Translations under genes and position numbers: made by a program | NCBI GenBank assembly: GCA_020846575.1 | Contig: JADLDQ010000039.1 | Span: 1-17,509, forward strand | Source of the DNA: Burkholderiales bacterium | Lineage (GTDB): Bacteria > Pseudomonadota > Gammaproteobacteria > Burkholderiales > SG8-39 | Length of the DNA: 17,509 bases | Reading direction: 5' to 3' | The notes under the pieces: generated by a model | Seen by the model: the letters and a program-made list of their open reading frames with translations, nothing else | What the model was told of the DNA's origin: nothing | Databases searched by the model: none | Shown here: positions 7,125 through 13,571 of the stretch, one piece after another | How the letters are laid out: the number at the start of each line of letters is the position of its first letter | Position numbering within the stretch: position 1 is the first letter of the stretch

Positions 7125-8654
7125 TCAGATTCGCACCGCCCCGGCGGCCGCGGAACCCTCGCGCGCTCGCCTCGAGCCCGGCGCCGGGCAGGGATGGAGC
7201 ATGTTGAGCGCCACGCTGCGGCCGGCAGACTGGACGATGCGCACGTGCTCGCGGCCGAGCTCGCGCGCGTGCCGGCAGCCGCAGGAGTGCGCGATCATGT
7301 TGATCTCCTGGTTCATGCCGGCGGCGTACTGCGCCACCCGCAGCGATTTCTCCTCGACCACCAGGCCGCGCTGAAGGCGCTTGTTGTGCGTGGTCACGCC
7401 GGTCGGGCAGGTGTTCTGGTGGCAGCGCAGCGACTGGATGCAGCCCAGCGCGAACATGAACCCGCGCGCGGTGTTCACGAAATCCGCGCCGGCGCACAGC
7501 GCCCAGGCGGCGCGCGCGGAAGTGACCAGGCGCCCCGCGGCGATCACCCTCACCCGCGGCCGCAGCCCGGACTCGATCAAGGCATCGACCACGCGCGGCA
7601 GGGCCTCCGCGATCGGCAGCGCCATGTGGTCCATCAGGGCCTGCGGCGCGGCGCCCGACCCGCCCTCGCCGCCGTCGATCGCGAGGAAATCCGGCGCGTA
7701 CTCCAGCCCGCGGCGGTTGACCGCATCGCACAGCTCGTTCATGAACTGCCAGCCCCCGATGGCGGTCTTCACACCCACCGGCTTGCCGGAGAGCTCCCTG
7801 ACCCGGGCGACCCGGTCCAGTAGCTCGTCCACGCTGGCGATGTCGCGATGCCGGTTGGGGCTGATCGAGTCCCGGTGCGGTTCGATGCCGCGGATGGCGG
7901 CGATCTGCTCGGTCACCTTCGCCGCGGGCAGCACGCCGCCCTTTCCCGGCTTGGCGCCCTGCGAGAGCTTGATCTCGAAGGCGCGCACCGAAGGGTGCGC
8001 GGCGATCTCGCGCAAGCGCTCCGGCGAGAAGCGGCCGTCGCGGTCGCGCACCCCGTAATTGGCCGTTCCGACCTGCATGACGATGTCGCAGCCGCCCTCG
8101 AGGTGGAACGGCGACAGCCCGCCCTCGCCGGTGTCCATCCAGCAGCCGGCGCGCGCGGCGCCCGCGGACAGCGCCCGCACCGCCGGTTCCGATATCGCCC
8201 CGAAACTCATGCCGCTGATGTTGACCAGCGAACGGGCGCTGAACGGCTCCTTGCAGTAGTCCGAGCCGATCGCAAGCGGCGGCGTCTCGAGCCGCTCCTC
8301 CTCCAGCACCGGGAACGGCGCATTGACGAAGATGATCGAGCCCGGCTCGCTCACGTTGTTGGTGGAACCGAAGCCGATGATGCCGCCTTCGGCCTTGGCG
8401 AGCCGGTAGACCCAGCTGCGCGTCGCGCGGTTGAACGGCAGCTCCTCACGGTCGTTCATGAAGAGGTACTGGCGCAGGTACTCGCCCAGCTGCTCGAAGT
8501 AGTAGCGCAGACGCCCGACCAGCGGATAGTTGCGCAGGACGCTGTGACGCTTCTGCGTCACGTCCTGGACGAACCAGTAGACCAGGAGCCCGAAGAGCAG
8601 GAACCCGACGACGGTTCCCAACCCGTAGCTCAACACGCCCAGCATGCCGCTCAT
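7125..8654 (-). CDS. FMN-binding glutamate synthase family protein with N-terminal membrane anchor
   Basis: This 509-residue protein corresponds to the FMN and iron-sulfur region of the glutamate synthase large subunit, without the glutaminase domain. Residues 8-28 form one transmembrane helix. The TIM-barrel synthase domain follows, with NISGMSFGAIS, DTGEGGLSPFH, FEIKLSQGAKPGKGGVLP, SPNRHRDI, the FLAIDGGEGGSGAAP block and IAAGRLVT. The 3Fe-4S cysteines are C405, C411 and C416 (C-x5-C-x4-C in CIQSLRCHQNTCPTG). Stand-alone proteins of this kind are common in proteobacteria, but their substrate is not established. The ATG at 8654 is preceded by GAGAAAGG on the minus strand. It lies 139 nt downstream of the SlyD-like gene; a weak TATTCT at 8749-8744 could give it its own promoter. 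The C-terminal 30 residues are Ala/Arg-rich and look non-conserved. Confidence 0.92.
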   Translation of the reverse strand: MSGMLGVLSYGLGTVVGFLLFGLLVYWFVQDVTQKRHSVLRNYPLVGRLRYYFEQLGEYLRQYLFMNDREELPFNRATRSWVYRLAKAEGGIIGFGSTNNVSEPGSIIFVNAPFPVLEEERLETPPLAIGSDYCKEPFSARSLVNISGMSFGAISEPAVRALSAGAARAGCWMDTGEGGLSPFHLEGGCDIVMQVGTANYGVRDRDGRFSPERLREIAAHPSVRAFEIKLSQGAKPGKGGVLPAAKVTEQIAAIRGIEPHRDSISPNRHRDIASVDELLDRVARVRELSGKPVGVKTAIGGWQFMNELCDAVNRRGLEYAPDFLAIDGGEGGSGAAPQALMDHMALPIAEALPRVVDALIESGLRPRVRVIAAGRLVTSARAAWALCAGADFVNTARGFMFALGCIQSLRCHQNTCPTGVTTHNKRLQRGLVVEEKSLRVAQYAAGMNQEINMIAHSCGCRHARELGREHVRIVQSAGRSVALNMLHPCPAPGSRRAREGSAAAGAVRI

Positions 8655-8793
8655 GCCCGCCTTTCTCCATGACCGCCGGACCCGCGGGCGCAGCCGCCGC
8701 GCCGCAGCCGCATGCCGGATCGGATGGAACGCACCGCGGCGGGAGAATACCCCGATCGGCGTCGCGGCACGACGAGCGCGCGGGAGCCGCCGC

Positions 8794-9285
8794 TCAGGGC
8801 AGCGGACGCAGGATCACCGCCGAGGGATCATCGGCGCTGCCGCTCTCGATCTCGGCGGGCACGGCCGGTCGAACCGCCGCCACCACCGCCACGAACTTGA
8901 GGGCGATCCCGGCGAGCGGATGATTGGCGTCCAGCACCACCTTGTCCTCGGCGATGTCCGTGACGGTAAACACCAGGTCTTCCTCGCCGGAGACGTCCGC
9001 ACCGGCGACGCGCATACCGACCTGGAGCGGCTCGGGGAACTTTGCGCGCGGCTCCACCCGCAACAGCGTCGCATCGTAGTCGCCGAACGCGTCCTCGGGC
9101 TCCAGCCTCACCTCCACCCGGTCCTTTTCCACCTTTCCCTCCAGCGCACGCTCCACCGCAGGAAAGATGTCGCCATAGCCGCCGTGCAGGTACTGAACCG
9201 GAGCGTCGGACCTCTCGATGCGGTTGCCCCAGATGTCGGACAGTTCGACATCGAGCGATACGACACGGCCGCCGGCGACCCTCAT
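8794..9285 (-). CDS. slyD: SlyD-like FKBP-type peptidyl-prolyl cis-trans isomerase
   Basis: This 163-residue cytosolic protein has the SlyD layout. An FKBP strand starts the protein (VVSLDVELSD), then QYLHGGYGDIFPAVERALEGK, where the last part is the FKBP core. EPEDAFGDYD leads into the inserted IF chaperone flap (residues about 70-125), and the chain returns to the FKBP fold at HPLAGIALKFVAVV. It catalyses proline isomerisation and holds unfolded chains. It lacks the long His/Cys metal-binding tail of E. coli SlyD (196 residues) and ends shortly after the fold, as in other short SlyD proteins. The substitution of the usual LIPGLE by IFPAVE in the active-site helix is mild. It lies 53 nt downstream of the peroxiredoxin on the same strand and is probably co-transcribed. 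No strong Shine-Dalgarno is seen. Confidence 0.88.
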   Translation of the reverse strand: MRVAGGRVVSLDVELSDIWGNRIERSDAPVQYLHGGYGDIFPAVERALEGKVEKDRVEVRLEPEDAFGDYDATLLRVEPRAKFPEPLQVGMRVAGADVSGEEDLVFTVTDIAEDKVVLDANHPLAGIALKFVAVVAAVRPAVPAEIESGSADDPSAVILRPLP

Positions 9286-9338
9286 GCGGGCGCTCGCGCG
9301 CTCGAGGCCGTCCGAGCCGTACCCGCGCCGCGGTCCAT

Positions 9339-9863
9339 TCAGCGCACCGCCGGGGAAGGGCCCTTGTCGCCGGGGTCGCTCTTGACGATGCGGCGCACCA
9401 GGTCGAGGACCTCGGCCGTGTGGCCCTTCGGATTGACGCCGTAGAGCGCCTGCCGCAGCAGACCCTTGCGGTCGATGATGAAGGTGGAGCGCAGCACGCA
9501 GCCCTTGCGCTGGCCGTGGGTCTCGCGCTCCTCCCAGACGCCGTACTTCCGCGATACCTCACCCTCCGGATCGGCGAGCAGGCAGATCGAGACCCCGTTC
9601 GCGTCGCGGAACTCGGCGTGGCTCAGGCAGTCGTCAGGGCTCACGCCGATCACCACGCAGTTCAGGCGTGTGAATTCGTCTTCGTGGTCGGTGAATTCCG
9701 TCGCCTGCAGGGTGCAGGCGGGCGTGCCGTCTTTCGGGTAGAAGTAGAGCACGACGTTCTTCTTGCCGCGAAACCCGGCAAGTTGCACCGGCGCCATGTC
9801 CGCGTCGGGGAGCGAGAACAGCGGCGCCGGCTGTCCGGCCCGCAAGGTCACGGGCGTCACCAT
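9339..9863 (-). CDS. bcp: Peroxiredoxin, BCP/PrxQ family, lacking the usual resolving cysteines
   Basis: This 174-residue thiol peroxidase reduces H2O2 and organic peroxides. The thioredoxin fold is clear: AGQPAPLFSLPDAD, then VVLYFYPKDGTPACT with the peroxidatic C50, VVIGVSPDD, the LLADPEGEVSRKYGVW block and RSTFIIDRKG. The motif is TPACT where most members have TPGCT. BCP enzymes usually carry a resolving Cys five residues after the peroxidatic one; here that position is T55. The alternative position seen in PrxQ proteins such as that of Xylella, about 36 residues on, is R86. C69, C79 and C94 remain and could be used, or the enzyme may be 1-Cys. The start at 9863 fits the conserved N-terminus, and a TATAGT on the minus strand at 9917-9912 could be its -10. 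Confidence 0.92.
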   Translation of the reverse strand: MVTPVTLRAGQPAPLFSLPDADMAPVQLAGFRGKKNVVLYFYPKDGTPACTLQATEFTDHEDEFTRLNCVVIGVSPDDCLSHAEFRDANGVSICLLADPEGEVSRKYGVWEERETHGQRKGCVLRSTFIIDRKGLLRQALYGVNPKGHTAEVLDLVRRIVKSDPGDKGPSPAVR

Positions 9864-9911
9864 CGTTGCGTTCGTGCTTTGCTCCGAAAGCGGGTTCGGC
9901 CGCCTCGAAGA

Positions 9912-9918
9912 CTATAAT
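9912..9918. promoter_or_regulatory. Overlapping divergent -10 candidates (TATAAT plus / TATAGT minus)
   Basis: The plus strand reads TATAAT at 9913-9918. The minus strand reads TATAGT at 9917-9912. The minus version would serve the peroxiredoxin with a leader of about 42 nt. The plus version points into the apparently gene-free stretch that follows. Neither has a convincing -35. Confidence 0.4.
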
Positions 9919-10440
9919 CGGCGGGGTCACTTTGCAACTGCCCGGTGGGTTCGCGGCGCGGCGGTTCATGACGCGTTGCGCGCAGCGACACCCGCCTGCG
10001 GCGCGGCGGGCGATTTCAGTAATCGAGGGAGATATCCAGATTCCTGAATTGTTTCGCCACGCGAGGAGCGCGGCGTCCGGACTCGCGCTGCTCCCCCGGC
10101 TCCGGACCCTGCGCGTTCGCGGATCCGATCTGCATCGCGGGCCGGCCCGCGAAGCGCGCGAGCGATTCGCATTCCTGCCCCGGGCGCGACCGGGCAACCC
10201 GCGGGTGCGCTGCGCAACGCCGCGCAACGGCGTCGGGCCGCATCGCGATTCCTGCGAGGTGTTCCGCCGGCAGGGCGAGGTCGCGCCGGACCGGGACCCG
10301 AGTGGGGCGGGAACTCGCGCCCTGCTGCAACGCCTGGCCGACAGGCGGCGCGCCGGGCCGGCGCGCCAGTGCGATGCAGCGCTGCCCGACGCCCGCCACG
10401 ACGGGTAGACCTTCGACCGGCTACATTTCGGGACGCGCAG
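9919..10440. other. 520-nt stretch without a convincing gene
   Basis: No frame here gives a protein I recognise. A plus-strand frame (9866-10408) and a minus-strand frame (10399-10016, 127 codons) are open, but both are Arg/Pro/Ala-rich, as expected of stop-poor GC-rich DNA. The minus frame ends in a more gene-like stretch (VAKQFRNLDISLDY, then TGA at 10015-10013), so a small minus-strand gene, perhaps starting inside that frame, cannot be excluded. I see no tRNA, tmRNA, 6S RNA or RNase P RNA pattern and no strong terminator. The segment begins with a consensus TATAAT, so an unknown transcript is possible. Confidence 0.4.
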
Positions 10441-10953
10441 ATGAGCGAAGACGAAGGCACACTCTCGATCCCGGCGCCGCAGCGCACGCTGCTCACCTTG
10501 AGACGCGAGTACCTCGCCGCGCTCGATACGCTGCTGCCGCTCGCCAGCCGCGAACTGCGCATCTTCGACCCCGACCTTTCGCAACTCGGGTTCGAATCCG
10601 CTCAGCGCGTGGCCATGATCGAGCGCCTCCTGCGACGCAGCCGCGCCAACCGCGTGTGCCTCGCCGTGCACAGCCCCGATTACATCCGGCGCGGCCTCCC
10701 GCGCCTGATGTCGCTGCTGGCGACCTTCTCGGCCAGCATGGCCATTCACCAGACCCACGGTGACGCCGCGCGCGTGCAGGACTGCTTCATCCTGTGCGAC
10801 GAACTGCATTTCGCGCGCAGGGGCGTGGCGAGCCATCCCCGCGGCGTCCTGCACCTGCACGACAACAAGGAGGCGCGCGGCATGAAGGAGCGCTTCGACC
10901 AGATCTGGGAGAGTTCCGTGCTCGCGGTATCCCCGACGCAGGCCGGCCTCTGA
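10441..10953 (+). CDS. DUF7931-like protein (phospholipase D-like fold without HKD motifs)
   Basis: The product is 170 residues and soluble, with no signal peptide. The pattern matches a proteobacterial family I know as DUF7931. An early segment, REYLAALDTLLPLASRELR, leads into the strand IFDPDLSQLGFES. Then come IERLLRRSRANRVCLAVHS, the PRLMSLLATFSASMAIHQT segment, and DCFILCDELHFARR. The end, FDQIWESSVLAVSPTQAGL, is also typical. The alternation of helices and strands resembles one lobe of a phospholipase D fold, but no HxK(x)4D motif is present, so catalysis is unlikely or different. The function is unknown. I chose ATG 10441 because conservation starts just after it and a GGGACG lies a few bases upstream; the frame is open back to 10369. 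The family assignment is from memory of sequence pattern only. Confidence 0.75.
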   Translation: MSEDEGTLSIPAPQRTLLTLRREYLAALDTLLPLASRELRIFDPDLSQLGFESAQRVAMIERLLRRSRANRVCLAVHSPDYIRRGLPRLMSLLATFSASMAIHQTHGDAARVQDCFILCDELHFARRGVASHPRGVLHLHDNKEARGMKERFDQIWESSVLAVSPTQAGL

Positions 10954-11051
10954 CGCCATGGAGCGAGCCGATCTGTCTGCGCCAGCCGTCGCAGGCGGGG
11001 CCGGTGACGCAATGTCAGGTGTTCGAAAGCGACAACGAATATGACGATCAC

Positions 11052-11057
11052 TAGAAT
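11052..11057 (+). promoter_or_regulatory. Candidate -10 (TAGAAT) for the small lipoprotein gene
   Basis: TAGAAT stands in a locally AT-richer patch about 70 nt before the ATG at 11127. Transcription would start near 11064. A -35 is not obvious; GCGACA at 11029-11034 has the right 17-nt spacing but matches TTGACA poorly. Confidence 0.35.
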
Positions 11058-11126
11058 ATGCGCAATCGGCGCGCAGCGACGTGCCGCCGAGATACCCCCT
11101 CAACAACAAGCGATCAGGAATCCGAC

Positions 11127-11483
11127 ATGAAGATGACGATGGCTGCCGCCGCACTGGCTCTGCTGGTTGTGGCCGGCTGCAGCAAGGAACAACCCGCACC
11201 TCCCCCGGCGCCCAAGGCCGAAACGCCTCCCGCGGCCCCCGTACAGCCGGCCGAAGCCCCGAAGGAAGCGGCTCCGGGCGACGCCTCCAAGGAAGGCCAG
11301 GCTGCAGCCCCCGCCGGGGACGCCGCCAAGTCCGCCGACGGCAAGACGGCGGAGATGATGGACAAGGCCAAGGACGTTGCCACTTCCGCCGCCAAGGGCG
11401 CGATGGAAGGCGCCAAGAGCGGCGGCATGGAAGGCGCCATGTCAGGAGCTCAGAAAGGCGCCGCCGAGGCGATGAAGAAGTAA
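11127..11483 (+). CDS. Small Ala/Gly/Lys-rich lipoprotein
   Basis: The product is 118 residues. A lipoprotein signal runs MKMTMAAAALALLVVAGC, with the lipobox VAGC and the acylated Cys at residue 18. The mature part begins SKEQ; the residue after Cys is Ser, which favours outer-membrane sorting. Residues 22-75 are a Pro/Ala/Glu/Lys linker of low complexity. Residues 85-118 are an amphipathic Ala/Gly/Met stretch with imperfect repeats of the type KGAMEGAKSGGMEGAM. I do not recognise a domain; a periplasmic spacer or stress-related envelope lipoprotein is a guess. AGGAA at 11116-11120 is a good ribosome-binding site for ATG 11127, which also fixes the signal peptide start. A strong terminator follows 42 nt after the stop, so this is probably a single-gene transcript or the end of one. 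Confidence 0.82.
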   Translation: MKMTMAAAALALLVVAGCSKEQPAPPPAPKAETPPAAPVQPAEAPKEAAPGDASKEGQAAAPAGDAAKSADGKTAEMMDKAKDVATSAAKGAMEGAKSGGMEGAMSGAQKGAAEAMKK

Positions 11484-11499
11484 CGAGCCCGACGACGCC

Positions 11500-11515
11500 G
11501 GGAGGTACGCCTCCC
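11500..11515 (+). other. Short hairpin with UACG loop in the lipoprotein 3' UTR
   Basis: GGGAGG-TACG-CCTCCC forms a perfect 6-bp stem with a UNCG-class tetraloop, 16 nt after the lipoprotein stop and just ahead of the terminator. The loop is closed by G-C rather than the most stable C-G. It may protect the mRNA 3' end or be incidental. Confidence 0.45.
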
Positions 11516-11525
11516 TGCGCGCACG

Positions 11526-11561
11526 AAGGCCTGCTGCGCGAACGCGCAGCAGGCCTTTTTT
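11526..11561 (+). terminator. Rho-independent terminator of the lipoprotein gene
   Basis: A perfect 14-bp stem (AAGGCCTGCTGCGC paired with its complement) closes a 4-nt GAAC loop and runs into six consecutive T at 11556-11561. On the minus strand the stem is followed by only two T, so it should act mainly on plus-strand transcription. It lies between converging genes. Confidence 0.93.
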
Positions 11562-11597
11562 GCTGGTGGCCCCTTGCCGTGGCGGGTGGACCGGACC

Positions 11598-12371
11598 TCA
11601 GATCTCCCGCCATTCGAACCCCGAAGCCTGGGGCGCGAGGGTGATCCAGTCCTCCCCGCAGCCGAGCGCGGCGGCGAACGCCGCGGCGGCATGCGCCGGC
11701 GTGTTGTTGGTCTGCGAAAGGTGTGCGGCCACGACGTGCCTGAGCCGGCGCCGCTCGAGCGTGCACAGAAGCGCGCCGGCCGCGGCATTGTCCAGATGTC
11801 CGAAACCACCGGCGATACGTGACTTGAGCCGCGGCGGATAGGGGCCCTGCTCCAGCATCTGCCTGTCGTGATTCGCCTCCAGCACCAGCGCTGCGCACCC
11901 CGAGAGAACCGCTTCGATGTGCGCTGTCGAACGGCCGGTGTCGGTCAGCACCCCGAGCCGCGCGCCGCCGTCGGAGAACACGAACTGGACCGGCTCCCGG
12001 GCATCGTGGGGCACCGTGTAGGGCAACACCTCCAGGTCGCCTATTTCGAAGCGCTGCTCGGCGAGGATCGCCTGCGTGCGCACACCGGCATCCGCGCCGC
12101 CCGTTGCGGCGCGCACACCGGCCAGCGTGCCGGAGGTAAGCCAGACCGGTATGCGGTGGCGGCGCGCGAAAACGAAAGCCCCCGAGGCATGATCGTCGTG
12201 TTCGTGCGTCAGGCACAGCGCCGAGATCTGGCCCGGATCGAGACCGGCGCGGGCGAGGCGCGACTCGGTGTCACGCAGCGAAAACCCGCAGTCCAGCATG
12301 ACGCGGGTGGCGCCCGCCTCCACGACGAGGGCGTTTCCCTCGCTGCCGCTGCCGAGCGATGCGAAGCGCAC
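11598..12371 (-). CDS. MBL-fold metallo-hydrolase, YycJ/WalJ-like
   Basis: This 257-residue cytosolic metallo-beta-lactamase-fold protein begins FASLGSGSEGNALVVE, the family's usual opening. The metal site THEHDDH is at residues 55-61. It is followed by PHDA with H122, TDTG with D144, LEANHD with H168, GHLDN with H192 and AAHLSQTNN with H217. This set fits the YycJ/PhnP branch of phosphodiesterases and nucleases. The exact substrate is unknown. The start codon is GTG (12371-12369); the open frame has no better ATG upstream and conservation begins at once. It is the last gene of the DUF924–methyltransferase–dapA–bamC operon, 60 nt after bamC, a linkage I recall in many betaproteobacteria. No U-rich terminator is seen for this strand. 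Confidence 0.92.
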   Translation of the reverse strand: MRFASLGSGSEGNALVVEAGATRVMLDCGFSLRDTESRLARAGLDPGQISALCLTHEHDDHASGAFVFARRHRIPVWLTSGTLAGVRAATGGADAGVRTQAILAEQRFEIGDLEVLPYTVPHDAREPVQFVFSDGGARLGVLTDTGRSTAHIEAVLSGCAALVLEANHDRQMLEQGPYPPRLKSRIAGGFGHLDNAAAGALLCTLERRRLRHVVAAHLSQTNNTPAHAAAAFAAALGCGEDWITLAPQASGFEWREI

Positions 12372-12431
12372 CGGCGGCTAGCGCCCCTTGCGCCGCGGCG
12401 CACCGCAATGCCGGGAACGCAAGGCCAATCG

Positions 12432-13571
12432 TTACTTGAGCTGCTGCTGCAGCAGGGTCAGGATGCGGCGCGCGGTCTCGGACTTCTCCGCCGCGCCCTC
12501 CTTGTCGAATACCTGCACCTGGCTCGAGTCCTGGTTGTCGCGCACCAGGACGCGGTACTGCTCGGGCTTCGCCTCGCTGCGGCTCGAACGCCAGAACATC
12601 AGCCGCGAGAGTATCCCTTCGCTCTTCTTCACGCCGCTGGCGGCGTCGTCCTGCGGATCGACGTAGCGCACGAAGTAGAACCCCTTGGAACGGTCGCGGT
12701 CTTCCACGGTGAAGCCGACGCGATCCAGGGCCAGCCCGACACGCCGCCACGCCCGGTCGAAGGGTTCGTCCACGACCAGGAGGCTGCCACCTTCCTTGGC
12801 CGACACCAGCCTGGCGCGCTCGGCCGGCGGGGCGGACTCCACGCTGCTCCTCGCGCGCGCCTCCTCCACGCCGAAGCGCACCATCAGCCGGCGCAGCATC
12901 TCGGCCTCGAGCTCCGCATCGGGGGGGCGTGGTTGCCAGACGGTGGAGTCCTTCTGCTGAGTCGTGTAGACCTCGACCACGCCGCGGTGGCTGATGTAGA
13001 CCTCGGTCGTTCCCGGCCGCGCGCCGGGTTCCAGGCGGGTGCGGAATTTGTCGCGCTCGCCGGTCGAGTAGGCGCCGTCGATCAGCCGGCCGAGCGTGTT
13101 GCGGATGATGTCCTGCGGGATCTTCGCCCGGTTTTCCGCCCAGTCGGTCTCCATGACGCCGGCCTCGGGCTGCTCGACCCGCAGCAGGAACCCGGTCTCC
13201 TGCCAGAACTCCTTCACCACCGGCCAGACCTTCTCGGGCGTGCTGGAGACGACCAGCCAGCGCTGGCTCCCGGAGCGCTCGACGCGCACATTCTCCACCT
13301 TGGGCAGTATCTCGCTCGACTCGCGGATGCCCGAGCGCTCGCTCGTGTACGCGGAATAGGTCGCCGTGCCGGTGGGAGAGACGTCGGGCACCACGTAGCG
13401 GTCGTCGCGCGTGGGCGCGGTCAGGTCGGGCGGCACCTCCAGCGGCGGCAGCTTGCCGGCGGACTTGTACTCGATCCGGCCCGACTCGAACAACGAGGTG
13501 GATCCGCATCCCGCCGCCAGCGCCGCGAGCGCCACGGCGGCGAACCGCCTGAGTGCCCGTGGCGCGTTCAT
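12432..13571 (-). CDS. bamC: Outer membrane protein assembly factor BamC (lipoprotein)
   Basis: This 379-residue lipoprotein is part of the BAM complex, which folds beta-barrel proteins into the outer membrane. The signal peptide ends in the lipobox LAAGC, with the acylated Cys at residue 22. The unstructured N-terminal region, which binds BamD in E. coli, includes the family hallmark LPPLEVPPDLT. Two helix-grip domains follow (SQRWLVVSSTPEKVWPVVKE opens the first; EGGSLLVVDEPFDRAWRRVG opens the second). It ends in TLLQQQLK. E. coli BamC has 344 residues, so this one is modestly longer. The ATG at 13571 overlaps the dapA stop as ATGA, so translation is probably coupled. The frame stays open upstream to 13832 but that part lies inside dapA and is not used. 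Confidence 0.94.
   Translation of the reverse strand: MNAPRALRRFAAVALAALAAGCGSTSLFESGRIEYKSAGKLPPLEVPPDLTAPTRDDRYVVPDVSPTGTATYSAYTSERSGIRESSEILPKVENVRVERSGSQRWLVVSSTPEKVWPVVKEFWQETGFLLRVEQPEAGVMETDWAENRAKIPQDIIRNTLGRLIDGAYSTGERDKFRTRLEPGARPGTTEVYISHRGVVEVYTTQQKDSTVWQPRPPDAELEAEMLRRLMVRFGVEEARARSSVESAPPAERARLVSAKEGGSLLVVDEPFDRAWRRVGLALDRVGFTVEDRDRSKGFYFVRYVDPQDDAASGVKKSEGILSRLMFWRSSRSEAKPEQYRVLVRDNQDSSQVQVFDKEGAAEKSETARRILTLLQQQLK

Noticed and set aside
8446..8670. Small minus-strand frame overlapping the start of the glutamate-synthase-like gene
   Set aside because: It is a different frame of a clearly coding region, with Arg/His-rich composition.
9866..10408. 180-codon plus-strand frame after the TATAAT
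   Set aside because: Its composition (Arg/Pro/Ala with scattered Cys and His) and lower third-position GC in its AT-richer part argue against coding; no family is recognised. The region is reported as a gap instead.
9634..12216. 860-codon minus-strand open frame
   Set aside because: It crosses the peroxiredoxin in another frame, the DUF7931-like and lipoprotein genes in antisense and the MBL gene; this is a typical GC-rich shadow.
12386..12424. Inverted repeat CCTTGCG / CGCAAGG between bamC and the MBL gene
   Set aside because: The arms are only 7 bp with a 25-nt loop and no T run; it is probably chance.
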